31,224 nucleotides of DNA from Treponema sp. UBA1233 (GTDB taxonomy: Bacteria > Spirochaetota > Spirochaetia > Treponematales > Treponemataceae), in NCBI GenBank assembly GCA_002309305.1, contig DBWR01000042.1:1-31224 (forward strand). The letters run 5' to 3'. Below, piece after piece: positions 14,599 to 24,200 of this stretch. Position numbers and translations under genes: made by a program. How positions within the stretch are numbered: position 1 is the stretch's first letter; the number at the start of each line of letters is the position of its first letter. Below the pieces are notes generated by a model. The model saw only the letters and a list, made by a program, of their open reading frames with translations. It was not told the origin of the DNA and ran no database searches.

Positions 14599-15432
14599 TT
14601 AGACCAGGGTGTCCTTCCACGCCTGGAATTCTTCCTGTGTCGTAATGACTAGGGCTTCGTCGTAGATTGTGATGAACTGCTTTTTGTCTGTAACGCCAAG
14701 GATTTTAAAGACTTCGCGGATTCTGTTCCTCATGGTTCCTTCTGCAACAGAAGTCTCGTTTGCTATGGCGGAGTACTTGTCTCCGTTAAGAATCATCTTG
14801 AGCCACACAACATCACGGTCATTAAGGGAGCCGTCCGACATGAACTTGCGCAAGTCAAGGATTTTACGCCCCAAGATGGAATATTTGGATTCTATGAAGT
14901 GTTTTGTGAGCATTAATATGATTACAGAGAAAATTATAGAATAACCCAAAATATAGCGGAAGATATATTCAACAGCTTGAATACCATAAATGAAATTTGT
15001 AAGAATAATAGTAACGAAAGAAAGAATGGAAATTATGGTTTTTACTAATCTGTGGTTTTTATAAAAACCTTGTACCCATAAAGATGAATAAAATAGAAGC
15101 ATCATGGAAAAACCGATTCCAACTTCACCAATATTGCTTGGGTTTATTAGATTTCCCAATCCATAGATAAAGCTTATAAGAGAGCATAAAGGAAGTTTGT
15201 CAGGCTTGATGAATAAAATAATAAAGCAAATAATAGTCGAAATATTTATGGTAAGAAATGAGTAAGTTGACAGCTTGTCTTGGAATGAGTTAGTATTATT
15301 TGGTAAAGTAAAAAAATCACCAATTACTCCTCTTAATAGGGTAATAACTGATACAATGGATAAAAATCTAATAAAAACCAAATATATGGCAGAAAAAGAT
15401 TTTTCATTAGTATTTTTAATGTGATTTACCAT
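14599..15432 (-). CDS. Membrane-anchored LuxR-like HTH regulator
   Basis: 277 residues. The first ~185 contain six strongly hydrophobic stretches (for example LTINISTIICFIILFI and YIFRYILGYSIIFSVIILML), so this part is an integral membrane domain. Residues ~203-260 form a LuxR/sigma-region-4-like helix-turn-helix: LNDRDVVWLKMILNGDKYSA, then ANETSVAEGTMRNRIREVF and LGVTDKKQF. The layout suggests a one-component sensor that binds DNA from the membrane. It overlaps the upstream gene's end by seven bases, so it is translated from the same transcript. It is divergent from the secretin-Rhs operon, so that operon is the natural candidate target; this is inference from position. Confidence 0.82.
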   Translation of the reverse strand: MVNHIKNTNEKSFSAIYLVFIRFLSIVSVITLLRGVIGDFFTLPNNTNSFQDKLSTYSFLTINISTIICFIILFIKPDKLPLCSLISFIYGLGNLINPSNIGEVGIGFSMMLLFYSSLWVQGFYKNHRLVKTIISILSFVTIILTNFIYGIQAVEYIFRYILGYSIIFSVIILMLTKHFIESKYSILGRKILDLRKFMSDGSLNDRDVVWLKMILNGDKYSAIANETSVAEGTMRNRIREVFKILGVTDKKQFITIYDEALVITTQEEFQAWKDTLV

Positions 15433-15968
15433 CTAAATTCACCTGCAGTTGGATCGTAGAAAATTCCATCCAGTATAAAATTATGATGATTCTTTATTTT
15501 TGCTTCCAACAGTTTTTCTGCAGCTTCGTAATCCCACGCCCCAGAGTTCAATGGGTTGTAGATTCCATTTTGTGCATCAGCTTCTTGAGAAGCCTTGTAT
15601 CCCTTTAACATGATTAAGGCAAGCATATCCATGCCATGTTCGATGACTTGTTTATCACCACCGTTAAAATGCGAAATCATGTCAAGCCGTTTATAAATTG
15701 ATTCGTCATCCGATGGTAAATGAGAACAGAATTTTTGAAATCCTTTTAATTCCGCGATGTAAGCACACAAATGAAGAATGGCTGTCCGTTCTGCATCTTT
15801 ACAACCAGCGGCAAATGGTATTGCTGCTATAATACGTGCAGTTTTGCTTTCGTAAAGACGTTCTGTTTCAGATTCAGTCAGGTTGAAGACGGATTGGGCT
15901 TCTTCTACAAGATAATTCCATTCTGGAATTTCAAATTTTTTAAGCTTAAGTGATTCGATACTTTTCAT
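15426..15968 (-). CDS. Soluble protein of unknown function, co-transcribed with the regulator
   Basis: 180 residues from ATG (15966-15968), with AGGAG eight bases upstream and a strong promoter at 15990-16018. There is no signal peptide or membrane segment. The sequence is largely helical (for example KTARIIAAIPFAAGCKDAERT and HLCAYIAELKGF) and has no catalytic pattern that I recognise. Its stop overlaps the start of the membrane regulator, so the two are likely functional partners, for instance a cytoplasmic sensor or anti-regulator for the HTH protein. That role is inferred from gene order only. Confidence 0.75.
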   Translation of the reverse strand: MKSIESLKLKKFEIPEWNYLVEEAQSVFNLTESETERLYESKTARIIAAIPFAAGCKDAERTAILHLCAYIAELKGFQKFCSHLPSDDESIYKRLDMISHFNGGDKQVIEHGMDMLALIMLKGYKASQEADAQNGIYNPLNSGAWDYEAAEKLLEAKIKNHHNFILDGIFYDPTAGEFRW

Positions 15969-15989
15969 AAATTAATCTCCTTTTCCAAA

Positions 15990-16018
15990 ATAGTAATATA
16001 GTTTTTAGAGAATTTCAA
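15990..16018 (-). promoter_or_regulatory. Promoter of the regulator pair
   Basis: On the minus strand TTGAAA (16013-16018), 17 bases, then TACTAT (15990-15995). It starts a transcript with a ~20-base leader before the 15968 start codon. Confidence 0.75.
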
Positions 16019-16026
16019 GCGAAAAA

Positions 16027-16056
16027 TGTAATATGCATGTAATATTTGTGTCACAA
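16027..16056. promoter_or_regulatory. Candidate operator between the regulator and the secretin-Rhs operon
   Basis: TGTAATAT occurs twice, at 16027-16034 and 16038-16045, eleven bases apart, which is about one helical turn. It is followed directly by the perfect palindrome TTGTGTCACAA (16046-16056). The site lies just upstream of the regulator promoter and ~50-80 bases before the secretin start. TTGTCA (16059-16064) and TTGACT (16078-16083) could be -35 boxes for the plus-strand operon, but neither has a convincing -10. Confidence 0.45.
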
Positions 16057-16108
16057 GTTTGTCATATTTGGAGTTTTTTGACTTGTAAAATTCAAAATAT
16101 GGGTGATA

Positions 16109-17707
16109 ATGTTCGACAAAGTCTTTTGTTTTGTTCAAGATAAAACCGAACAACTCAAACCTTACGCGGAGACATCAGTGAAAAACCTCAGGCCTGCCAT
16201 TGCAGGTGCCGTCCTCATTTTCTTTTTCTCATTCGGCCTTGTCCATGCACAGGATGCAAGCGGCTCCATTTCCGTCACAAGGACCGGAGACAGGTTTACG
16301 TGCAGCATACAGAAGGCATCATTTTCCAGTGTAATCGACACCCTCTTCAGGAAAGGCGGCAGGGAATACGCACTGCTATCCAAACCAAACATCACCCTCG
16401 AGAACATTACTTACTCGGACAGGGAATTCGACGCACTGCTTTCCCTCATACTCATGCAGTGCAGCTGCGACTATACGCTGAGCGGAAACGTATACTACAT
16501 CTACGAGGTCCAAAAGAAGGACGCGATGAAGGGACTCAAGGAAACGAGAATCATCCGTCTGGTGAACATAAGCCTGGACGCACTGGTTTCCCTCATCCCG
16601 ACAGAGCTGAACTCATCTGCATTCATGAAGCAGGACAAGGCAGGAAACGCAGTCATACTCACCGGAAGCCCGGCGGAGATAAACCCGATAGAGGCGTTCA
16701 TCAGGCAGGTTGACGTGCCGGAGGCAGGCGGCAGGAACAGGAGCGTGAGGCTCAAGTACATAAGGAGCGACGAACTCATGAAGAACCTTCCGCCGTCAGT
16801 CACAAGGTCAAACATAACGGAGACCAACCAGAGCGAAATCGTGTTCTTTACAGGAACGGAAAGGCAGTACAATGACTTCATGCAGGAACTTGAGCTCATC
16901 GACCAGCCAAAGAGGCAGATAAAATACCAGCTTCTTGTAATACAGAGGCAGAAGACCGAGGGCAACAACTGGGGAACCTCACTGAGCACCGGAAGCACGT
17001 CCGACGAATCTGGATATTCATGGACTGGGATGCTGTCAAACATCTTCAACATCAACTTTGACATAATAGCGCAGTTCGGGCTGCAGTTTGCGGGAAGCCT
17101 TAACGCCGAGCTTTCCGAGGGAAGGTCACGCGTACTTGCCGACACGACCCTTAACGGACTGAGCGGCGAGCAGGTTACATTCTCAAATACGAACACATAC
17201 AGATACCGCGACATCATCGTGGACTCAAAGGGCGACCTCTACACGAGCACCACACGCGAGATAATGAGCGGACTTACCCTGTCAATAAACGGATGGGCAA
17301 GCGGAGACGGCATGGTTACCGTAAAGGTCGAGGCGCAGGTCTCAAAACAGGGAAGCTCCGACTCGTCTTCGGGAAAGAGCACTACCGATACGGCCGCCCC
17401 TCCGTCGACATCGGAGAAAAGGGTAAGCACCAACGTCCGCACGAAAAGTGGCGAGCCTGTCGTAATAGGAGGCCTCTTCCAGCAGGAGGAGGACGTTTCG
17501 GAAAAGAAGGTTCCGGTCCTGAGCGCGATACCGTTCGTCGGGAACCTCTTCAAGAGCAGGCAGGTTTCGATGGTTGAGAGCGAATTCATAATATACCTGA
17601 TTCCTTTTGTAGAACAGAACCCCGGCTCCGTTTCAGGAGAGGACGAAAACCTTGAAAGGCTCAGGAAGAAATATGCGGAGGAGGCGCTGAATGATGCGGA
17701 AGCTTAG
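16109..17707 (+). CDS. Secretin-family outer-membrane channel protein
   Basis: 532 residues from ATG 16109 (GTG 16103 is an in-frame alternative; the ribosome site GGGTG is weak). An unusually long N-terminal leader of ~47 residues ends in a hydrophobic stretch and VHAQ. Residues ~60-135 look like an STN domain, ~145-265 like two N/NolW modules, and ~270-500 are the secretin domain with SRVLADTTLNGLSGEQVTF, RTKSGEPVVIGGLFQ, KVPVLSAIPFVGNLF and ESEFIIYLIPF. Secretins form large gated rings in the outer membrane in type II, type III and pilus systems. No ATPase, pseudopilin or inner-membrane platform gene is present nearby. It heads the operon that ends in the Rhs giant, which suggests a dedicated export or display channel. 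Confidence 0.9.
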   Translation: MFDKVFCFVQDKTEQLKPYAETSVKNLRPAIAGAVLIFFFSFGLVHAQDASGSISVTRTGDRFTCSIQKASFSSVIDTLFRKGGREYALLSKPNITLENITYSDREFDALLSLILMQCSCDYTLSGNVYYIYEVQKKDAMKGLKETRIIRLVNISLDALVSLIPTELNSSAFMKQDKAGNAVILTGSPAEINPIEAFIRQVDVPEAGGRNRSVRLKYIRSDELMKNLPPSVTRSNITETNQSEIVFFTGTERQYNDFMQELELIDQPKRQIKYQLLVIQRQKTEGNNWGTSLSTGSTSDESGYSWTGMLSNIFNINFDIIAQFGLQFAGSLNAELSEGRSRVLADTTLNGLSGEQVTFSNTNTYRYRDIIVDSKGDLYTSTTREIMSGLTLSINGWASGDGMVTVKVEAQVSKQGSSDSSSGKSTTDTAAPPSTSEKRVSTNVRTKSGEPVVIGGLFQQEEDVSEKKVPVLSAIPFVGNLFKSRQVSMVESEFIIYLIPFVEQNPGSVSGEDENLERLRKKYAEEALNDAEA

Positions 17708-18158
17708 GACACCGGCAGTCATTGCTCTGGCGCTTCTTGCCACCTCTTGCGTGCTTACGCCGGAAAAGAACATAGATTCTGTTTACGTGATGGTATACGA
17801 CCTGGACAACAACGAGGTCATGAACGCCGCAATCTCCGTTGACGGAGAGCCAAAGGGAACGACCGACATATACGGAAGGCTGATCTATACGGCGGATGGA
17901 GAAAAAGAATGCACCGTAAGGGCGGAAAAGGAAGGATACGAGTCCGCGGAAACGGTTACGTGCATCCGTCCCGGACAGCTCGTGTATTTCAGGCTTGGAA
18001 CCGGAGAATGGTATGCCGCAAAGGCGGAGGAACTCCTAGACGGAAATGATCCGGAAAAGGCACTTTCAATGATAGACAGGGCGCTGGCAATCCGTAACAG
18101 GAAGGACTGGCAGTTCCTGAAAGACGTAATACTGAGGAGGCTGAATCATGAAAAATAA
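17691..18158 (+). CDS. Lipoprotein with PEGA/carboxypeptidase-regulatory-like domain
   Basis: 155 residues. ATG 17691 overlaps the secretin end by 17 bases and has GGAGGAGG at 17677-17684. The signal ends in LLATSC, with lipidated C20. Residues ~30-105 form a small beta-sandwich of the PEGA or regulatory type (DNNEVMNAAISVDGEPKGTT, YGRLIYTADG, RAEKEGYESAET). Residues ~110-150 form a helical pair like one tetratricopeptide unit (AAKAEELLDGNDPEKALSMI). Lipoproteins encoded beside secretins often act as pilotins or assembly factors. That role is plausible from the tight coupling but the fold is not that of a known pilotin. Confidence 0.78.
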   Translation: MMRKLRTPAVIALALLATSCVLTPEKNIDSVYVMVYDLDNNEVMNAAISVDGEPKGTTDIYGRLIYTADGEKECTVRAEKEGYESAETVTCIRPGQLVYFRLGTGEWYAAKAEELLDGNDPEKALSMIDRALAIRNRKDWQFLKDVILRRLNHEK

Positions 18159-18780
18159 GGAAATCATAGCATTCATTTCCATTGCGGTACTTCTTGCAGC
18201 CTCACAGGCATTCACGGTAATCCAGACCGCAAGGTGCAGGGCTTCCGTAGAAAACCTTTCAGCCAGGATTGACGAATTCATCACGCAGACCGGCACACAG
18301 CTTGAGGGCGTGAGTGAAGAAATGCGGGAGCTTGAGGAACTGCAGAAGACGGGCACTGCCGGAATCTGGGAAAGCCTTGAGATCCTCAAAAGCAAGTCGG
18401 ACGCACAGATGAGCCAGACTGCCGGAATGAAGAAGACATACGACGACCTCTATGAGGAACAGAGGAAAAAGACGCTTGACACGACCTCACAGGATACGGC
18501 TGTCGCACAGATAAAGAGGGATGCTGAAAAGTATTACTCAGAGAAGAACTATGCGGCGGCATACAGGGAATTCGTAAAGGTGCTTTCATACCAGAAGGAT
18601 GACATGGAAAGCCGGCTCAAGAAAATGAAGAGCCTCTATTACAAGAACAGGGCGGACAGCTCAAAGTATACGGAAATACTCGAGGACATAAGGATATTAA
18701 AGGCAAACGGACTCATGGACAGTGAGGCCACTGAAATCGAAAGGATGATAACAGCGGAACGGGAGGGACTTGATGGCTAG
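18148..18780 (+). CDS. Membrane-anchored coiled-coil/TPR-like protein
   Basis: 210 residues from ATG 18148, which overlaps the preceding gene by eleven bases. One N-terminal hydrophobic segment (~6-27) probably remains as an inner-membrane anchor, since no clear cleavage site follows. Residues ~35-110 are heptad-like coiled coil (VENLSARIDEF, GVSEEMRELEELQ). Residues ~118-165 resemble a TPR motif (AEKYYSEKNYAAAYREFVKV). The rest is helical. It could form a periplasmic scaffold between the inner membrane and the secretin, comparable in layout but not in evident sequence to the GspC/PilP-type connectors of other secretin systems. Confidence 0.78.
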   Translation: MKNKEIIAFISIAVLLAASQAFTVIQTARCRASVENLSARIDEFITQTGTQLEGVSEEMRELEELQKTGTAGIWESLEILKSKSDAQMSQTAGMKKTYDDLYEEQRKKTLDTTSQDTAVAQIKRDAEKYYSEKNYAAAYREFVKVLSYQKDDMESRLKKMKSLYYKNRADSSKYTEILEDIRILKANGLMDSEATEIERMITAEREGLDG

Positions 18781-19795
18781 AAGGCTTTTACCCATACTGC
18801 TTCTCCTGATCATTCCCGCAGTCTTCATGAATGCCGAAACGGTACTTGTCGCGCCGATGACGGTTTATGACAAGGACAGCAATGCGATAGACATGCCGAA
18901 GAATCCGGCTGATGAAGTCTATGACGCAGTTTCCGACCACTGGTTCGAGGGAATGCTCTCGTTCAGGATGGTTCCGGCAAGGAAATACGGGGCGATATAT
19001 ACGACTCTTGACGCAAGCCGCTGCTGTACTGCGGAGGAGGCTGAATACATCCTCTTCGGATACGTACAGAAGAACGAGGGAAGCTGGACTGCCAGCATGA
19101 AGCTTTATGACGCGAACTCAAAGAAGACACTCATGGAATTCTTTTCTGGAGATGACACTGACCACTATGACAGGCTTATGGAGGACCTTTCAGGAAAAAT
19201 ACTGGCAGGGCTTGAGGAAGTTACCGGGCTCAACCGTGATGAAGTGCTCAACAGAAAGATAAGGCCGTTTGAGGTCAAGGTTCCTGTTTCCGCCTTCTGG
19301 TGGAATCCGGTTGCGGGAGGCTGGAACAAAAGGGTTACCGGCATCGCGGGACTGGACGCATTCCTTGAGATATACCCGAAGCAGCCCAAGCTTTCACCGG
19401 GAGGCCTCCTGATCGACTTTTCCCTGCGTCCGGGAATATCGGACTCATTCGCGCTTGGCAGGGACGGATCATATCCCATGATTTATGACGCCGTTTCATT
19501 CATTCTTCCGCTGTGCGTCCACCTTCATTTTGACATGAAGAATTCGGTTTACATGGGAACCGGTCCATACTACGAGATACAGTTAATGACATACGGTCCA
19601 AAATACCTGCCCCAGGAATTCCACTGGCAGAACATGTTCGGCCTTGAGGCGTTTGCGGGATATGAGTTTGCGGCCGGAGAAAACACAGACCTGTTCACGG
19701 AGGTCCGTCTGGACTTCCACTTCAGCAGGGATTCATATCTTGCGGTAAAGGCTGCGGTGGGCGCATCGTTCAGGCTTTACAGGGGGGAACCATGA
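18773..19795 (+). CDS. Exported outer-membrane-type protein of the secretin-Rhs operon
   Basis: 340 residues. ATG 18773 is chosen over the TTG at 18770 because GGGAGGG (18761-18767) is then correctly spaced; it overlaps the preceding gene by eight bases. The signal peptide ends at MNA (~20). Residues ~23-150 resemble the periplasmic alpha/beta domain of proteins that assemble cell-envelope machines (VLVAPMTVYDKDSN, AEYILFGYVQKNEGSWTASM). Residues ~170-340 have alternating aromatic/glycine strands (LLIDFSLRPGI, VYMGTGPYYEIQLM, GASFRLYRG), like a beta-barrel or beta-sandwich. The family is not recognised. It probably works at the outer membrane with the secretin. Confidence 0.75.
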   Translation: MARRLLPILLLLIIPAVFMNAETVLVAPMTVYDKDSNAIDMPKNPADEVYDAVSDHWFEGMLSFRMVPARKYGAIYTTLDASRCCTAEEAEYILFGYVQKNEGSWTASMKLYDANSKKTLMEFFSGDDTDHYDRLMEDLSGKILAGLEEVTGLNRDEVLNRKIRPFEVKVPVSAFWWNPVAGGWNKRVTGIAGLDAFLEIYPKQPKLSPGGLLIDFSLRPGISDSFALGRDGSYPMIYDAVSFILPLCVHLHFDMKNSVYMGTGPYYEIQLMTYGPKYLPQEFHWQNMFGLEAFAGYEFAAGENTDLFTEVRLDFHFSRDSYLAVKAAVGASFRLYRGEP

Positions 19796-20571
19796 AAAAG
19801 CTCTTTTTCATAATCACGGCTTTAAGCGCACTCCTTGCATCCTCATGCTCGGACAACGCCTTTCAGGAGATGCTGTTCAGGACTACGGACGACCCGTTCC
19901 AGGACGTAGCGGCTGCGGACTCGCTTACCCTTGAGCATACGGTGTTCCTTAAATGGAAGGAGGACGAGGGGTGCGACACATTCCGCCTGATGAGGTCTTA
20001 TGACCAGCCTGATCTTTCCTTTACATGCATATATGAGGGGACAGCAACAGAATATACAGATGAAAGCCTTCCTTACGGATACAAGTATGTCTACAGGCTG
20101 GATAAAACAAGAGGCACAAAATATTTCGAGGGTAAGTCTTATGCCTACGGATATTCCTCCGACTGCAGGAGGGACGAATGGGAGGACAATGATACAGAGC
20201 CAAAGGCAGTCCTCCTTGAACATGACCTTAAGTGCAACCTTCCCTGCGTCCAATACATTACGGACAGCAAGGAGGATCTGGACTGTGACTGGTTCTACGT
20301 GAAGTTACCACCGAGGCGCACTGCATGCATTATCGTAAAACAGGATGGAATAACCCAGGAAAAACCTACGAACCTCATGATACAGGTTTCCGGAGAAACC
20401 AGCAGTCCAATAGTACATGGTATAGAAGCGGCTATAAAAAATACTACCGATGAAACCAAAACATTTTACTTTAAAATCTTTCCCAAGACTACGGGACTGT
20501 TTGGTACGGAACTGATAACCGACATCGGATATACCGTTTCGCTTGTCCGGATAATAAACTATACCAATTAG
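19792..20571 (+). CDS. Lipoprotein with FnIII-like and PPC-like domains
   Basis: 259 residues. ATG 19792 overlaps the preceding stop as ATGA. Lipobox LASSC, lipidated C19. Residues ~40-110 look like a fibronectin type III fold (TVFLKWKEDEGCDTFRLMR, then YKYVYRLDKTRG). Residues ~125-255 look like a bacterial pre-peptidase C-terminal (PPC) beta-sandwich, starting with EWEDNDTEPKAVLL and continuing DWFYVKLPP. Such domains mediate binding at the cell surface. It carries no catalytic motif. Its place between the export-type genes and the Rhs gene suggests a surface or periplasmic accessory of the giant. Confidence 0.75.
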   Translation: MKKLFFIITALSALLASSCSDNAFQEMLFRTTDDPFQDVAAADSLTLEHTVFLKWKEDEGCDTFRLMRSYDQPDLSFTCIYEGTATEYTDESLPYGYKYVYRLDKTRGTKYFEGKSYAYGYSSDCRRDEWEDNDTEPKAVLLEHDLKCNLPCVQYITDSKEDLDCDWFYVKLPPRRTACIIVKQDGITQEKPTNLMIQVSGETSSPIVHGIEAAIKNTTDETKTFYFKIFPKTTGLFGTELITDIGYTVSLVRIINYTN

Positions 20572-20582
20572 AGGGGGTACGG

Positions 20583-21254
20583 ATGAAAATAACAAAACTG
20601 TTTCCAGTCCTTATCTTTATCCCGGTGCTTGCCTCATGCAGCCTTACCGTCCGTGAAGGAGAAGGTGCGGAACCAACGCCGGAGGAAATTTCCGTAATTG
20701 AGGAGGAAAACTCCCTGTACACCGATGATGCGGAAACCGGAATTTACGTCTTTGAGACAAATGAAACCAGATACCTGAATAAAGACGGATACACTGTATG
20801 GACGACGAGGGACATAAACGAGACGGACGGGTTTGAACCGGTCACCGTAAGCGTGATGAAACAAAGCGGAAGAAGCGAGGCAGGGTTCGGAATCGTATTC
20901 TGCTCTCAGGAAATTGAAGGGAAGCCATTCCTCATCACCGTCCTGATAAACACCAACGGCCTTTATACGGTCGGTAAAGTTGTTGACGGGGTATTCAGCC
21001 ACCTCAACAAGGGATGGCAGAGTTCATACAACATAAATAAAGGCTACGGCATCAGGAATGTAATAACCGTTTCCTACGACAGTGACAAAAAAAATTTCCT
21101 GCTCACGATTAACGGTCAAGAAACTGTTTTTTTCACTGTATCGGAAAACATTACATTTAAAGACAGCAGGTCAGGATTCGTTACCGTGATAGCCAATAAC
21201 GAGGACTTCCCGAGAAAACCGGTGAAGGTAACTTTTGAAAAAACAGGCCAGTAA
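20583..21254 (+). CDS. Lipoprotein with concanavalin-like sandwich pattern
   Basis: 223 residues from ATG 20583, with GAGGGGGT just upstream. Lipobox VLASC, lipidated C19, then an acidic linker (EGEGAEPTPEEISVIEEEN). Residues ~55-220 are all beta. Phrases such as EAGFGIVFCSQEIEGKPFLI, YTVGKVVDG and FLLTINGQETVFF resemble the laminin G/concanavalin-like sandwich common in bacterial surface proteins. It has no evident active site. It ends 13 bases before the Rhs gene and is a plausible immediate partner or anchor for it. Confidence 0.75.
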   Translation: MKITKLFPVLIFIPVLASCSLTVREGEGAEPTPEEISVIEEENSLYTDDAETGIYVFETNETRYLNKDGYTVWTTRDINETDGFEPVTVSVMKQSGRSEAGFGIVFCSQEIEGKPFLITVLINTNGLYTVGKVVDGVFSHLNKGWQSSYNINKGYGIRNVITVSYDSDKKNFLLTINGQETVFFTVSENITFKDSRSGFVTVIANNEDFPRKPVKVTFEKTGQ

Positions 21255-21267
21255 AAAGGAGATGCAT

Positions 21268-24200
21268 ATGTATAAGGGTTCGGTTAAAACTGTGGAGACC
21301 AGCGGAAGGAGCAAATTCATAGCGGCAGTGATGCTTGCGACATACGTCCTTGCGGCAAGTCCGGCGTCACTGTTTGCCGCCAGCATTGCCGACCGCCACA
21401 GGTACAGGAAGGCTGCCACGGAAGTGGTCGAGAGGGCCGAGGCACTCATCACGGCAAGTGACGGTGGAAGGATTGTACTCGGGGATGCTTCCATAGACAT
21501 TCCTGAAGGAGCCCTTAAAGAGGATACCGTAATAAGCATCTCACGTCTTGCAAGGGTTGAGGATACCGGTGAATCCCTGTACAACGCAATACCGGGTTCG
21601 GAGGGATACCGATTCCTTCCCGCGGGAACCAAATTCCTTAAGGACGTAACCATAACGCTCCCCTACAGTGCGGAGCTTAACTCAAAGCCGCAGAGCTTGG
21701 AGGAACTTTACACATACTTCTATGACACGGAAAGGAAAAGCTGGACCAAGCTTGAGCGTCTTGAGGTGGATGAGGAGAGCCTGAAGGTACGCTCCCTTTC
21801 AAACCACTTTACGGACATGATAAACGCAACCCTTACTCTTCCTGAATCAGCCGGGCCGGTTGACGTGAACCTGAACTCAATAAAGAACCTTGAGGCCGCA
21901 AAGCCAGACGGCCACCTCATAAAATTCAACGCGCCCAATGCAGGCCCCATGGGGGACGCGTCCTTCAGCTTCGAGCTGGGAATACCATCAGGCCGCCGGG
22001 GAATGCAGCCCCAGGTTTCCGTAAGCTATTCATCGGGCGGTGGAAACGGAATCATGGGGCGTGGCTTCGATGTGAATTACGGAAGCGCCATCACCACCGA
22101 CACGAGGAACGGACTTCCGAGATATGACACACATGACACATACATGCTTGACGGCGTGGAGCTGGAGGAAAAGGAAAGAAGCGGAGACACGGTCACATAC
22201 AGGCCCCAGAAGGAATCTTCCTTCAGCCGAATCATGCGCTACGGTGCAGGATCTGAAAATGACTGGTGGGAAGTAACTGATAAGAGCGGAACAAAGAGAA
22301 TATATGCACAGAATTCATCTTCCTGCGTCGGAGAAGGAAGGAGGACGTTTACATGGAACATCACGAAAGTTGAGGACGTGCACGGAAACAACGTCATTTA
22401 CGAATACGAAAAGGAAACGAAGGAAGGCTACGTCTATCCTTACGCAATATGGTACACCGGTCACAACGGAACAAAAGGAAACTACTGCGTCAAATTCCAT
22501 TACGATGACGACGGAGGGCCGGCAAGGGCAGATGTCAGGACTGATGCCCGTTCTGGGGAAATCATAAGCTGTACGAGGCTGCTCACCGGCATAACGACAC
22601 ACTACTTCGGTACCAAACAGGCAAAAGGCATCAGCCGGCAGAATGAAAAGCCGGAGGAATCAATACGCAGCTACACATTCAAATACAAGGAGGGGCTGGC
22701 CAGGGAAAAAATGCTTACAGATTTTACAGTAAGCAACAATGCCGATGAGTACTATTCGTACACCTTTGGTTATGAAGTTCCCAAAGTTGACGATGCCGGC
22801 AACCCCATCTTCTTTGAGACGCCTGTCCTGTGGCAGAACGGAAGCTACATATCCCTTTCCGGAGGAAAGAGCCACGGCGGAAATGTAAATGCCAGTGCAG
22901 GAGTCGGATTCGGACTGGAATACATTGACGCACGCGTGACGGGAGGCGTCTCAGGCTCAACGTCAAGCTCAACTGGATACACGAGGCAGACACTGATTGA
23001 CATCGACGGAGACGGAAGGTGTGAGAGCGTCGCACAATTCGGAAATACTCTAAGGATATGCAGCCAGAATGAAGAAGGTACAGGATTTGAACAGGAATAT
23101 AAAACCGTTATACTTCCGGTATCGTCATTCCTCATGAGCGAGGAGAAGAGCTCATCAAATTCCTACGGATGGAACGTCTATGGCGGTATCGGTACTATTT
23201 ACGGAGTTCTGAGCGAAGGCTATGTCTATTCTTCGGTCACGCAGGACGGCTCAAATTCCCTATACACGGGATTCTACGACATGGACGGAGACGGACTTGT
23301 CGACATCGTGACGGACGGCGGACACTACCTCCACAACGATACAAAGACCGGCGGAGAAATCAGCTTTTCCCCAAGAGATATAATAGAATATCCCCTCACA
23401 TACACAATAAACCTTGGTGAAAAACTGGCTGAGTACAAAAAATCCTATGCACAGCAGAGGCCTTTTTCCGCATGGGTTCCGCTATATGACGGCATTGTGA
23501 CGGCAAAAGCCAGCAGCCTTGACAACGGTGAATCAAAGGTAAAGGTGGTCATAGGAAATAAGGAAGAAACCAAAAGTGAAGGACTGGAGGTTGGACAGGG
23601 AAATGCGATTTACTTCATACCTGATCTTGGTGACAGTCCAACAAAAGAAGTGCTGGAAAAGGAGATGGTCTGGGAGAACACCGTCGAATATACCCAGGCA
23701 AAGGCCTTCGGCCGCAAGCTTGAGATGCCTGTTTTCTTACCGGAGGGAACCCTTGGCAAAAACAAATGTCCAGAGGAACTGAAAAAGCTGTATGATACGA
23801 TTAAAGATGTGTATGGAAACATAATCAGCTATAAATTAAAGGTTGATTACGCGGAATACCTCGATGCAGAAAGTGCAGACAAGCTCATGGAGGGAGGACG
23901 ATTTATTCCCGGTGTCATGAATGAAGAATTCTTCAAGGGACTCAAAGAACACATAAAGAAGAATTATTCTTCATTAAAGGGAACGGAAGAAGAATTCTAC
24001 CAGCGATTTGCTGATGCCTATACCTACTCCGTAACTGACAGGCTCCTTCACCGTTCCATGGATTTCGACACAGGCAAGAAAGCCGAGGAATTTTTCAATG
24101 ATTACATAAAGGGTTACATTACGGCGGAAAACATTGGACAAATAAAGGACTGCTATAAGCGTAACGGGATGGATGCGGATCTGTCAGGAGAATATCCGGC

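Noticed and set aside
16501..17217. Long minus-strand open frame inside the secretin gene
   Set aside because: It is antisense to a clear secretin domain, rich in S, L and F, and has no start signals; the same applies to the other antisense frames in the GC-rich operon.
21235..21267. Start of the Rhs giant at TTG 21235
   Set aside because: This overlaps the preceding lipoprotein gene and has no ribosome site, whereas ATG 21268 has AAGGAG six bases upstream and gives a proper signal peptide.
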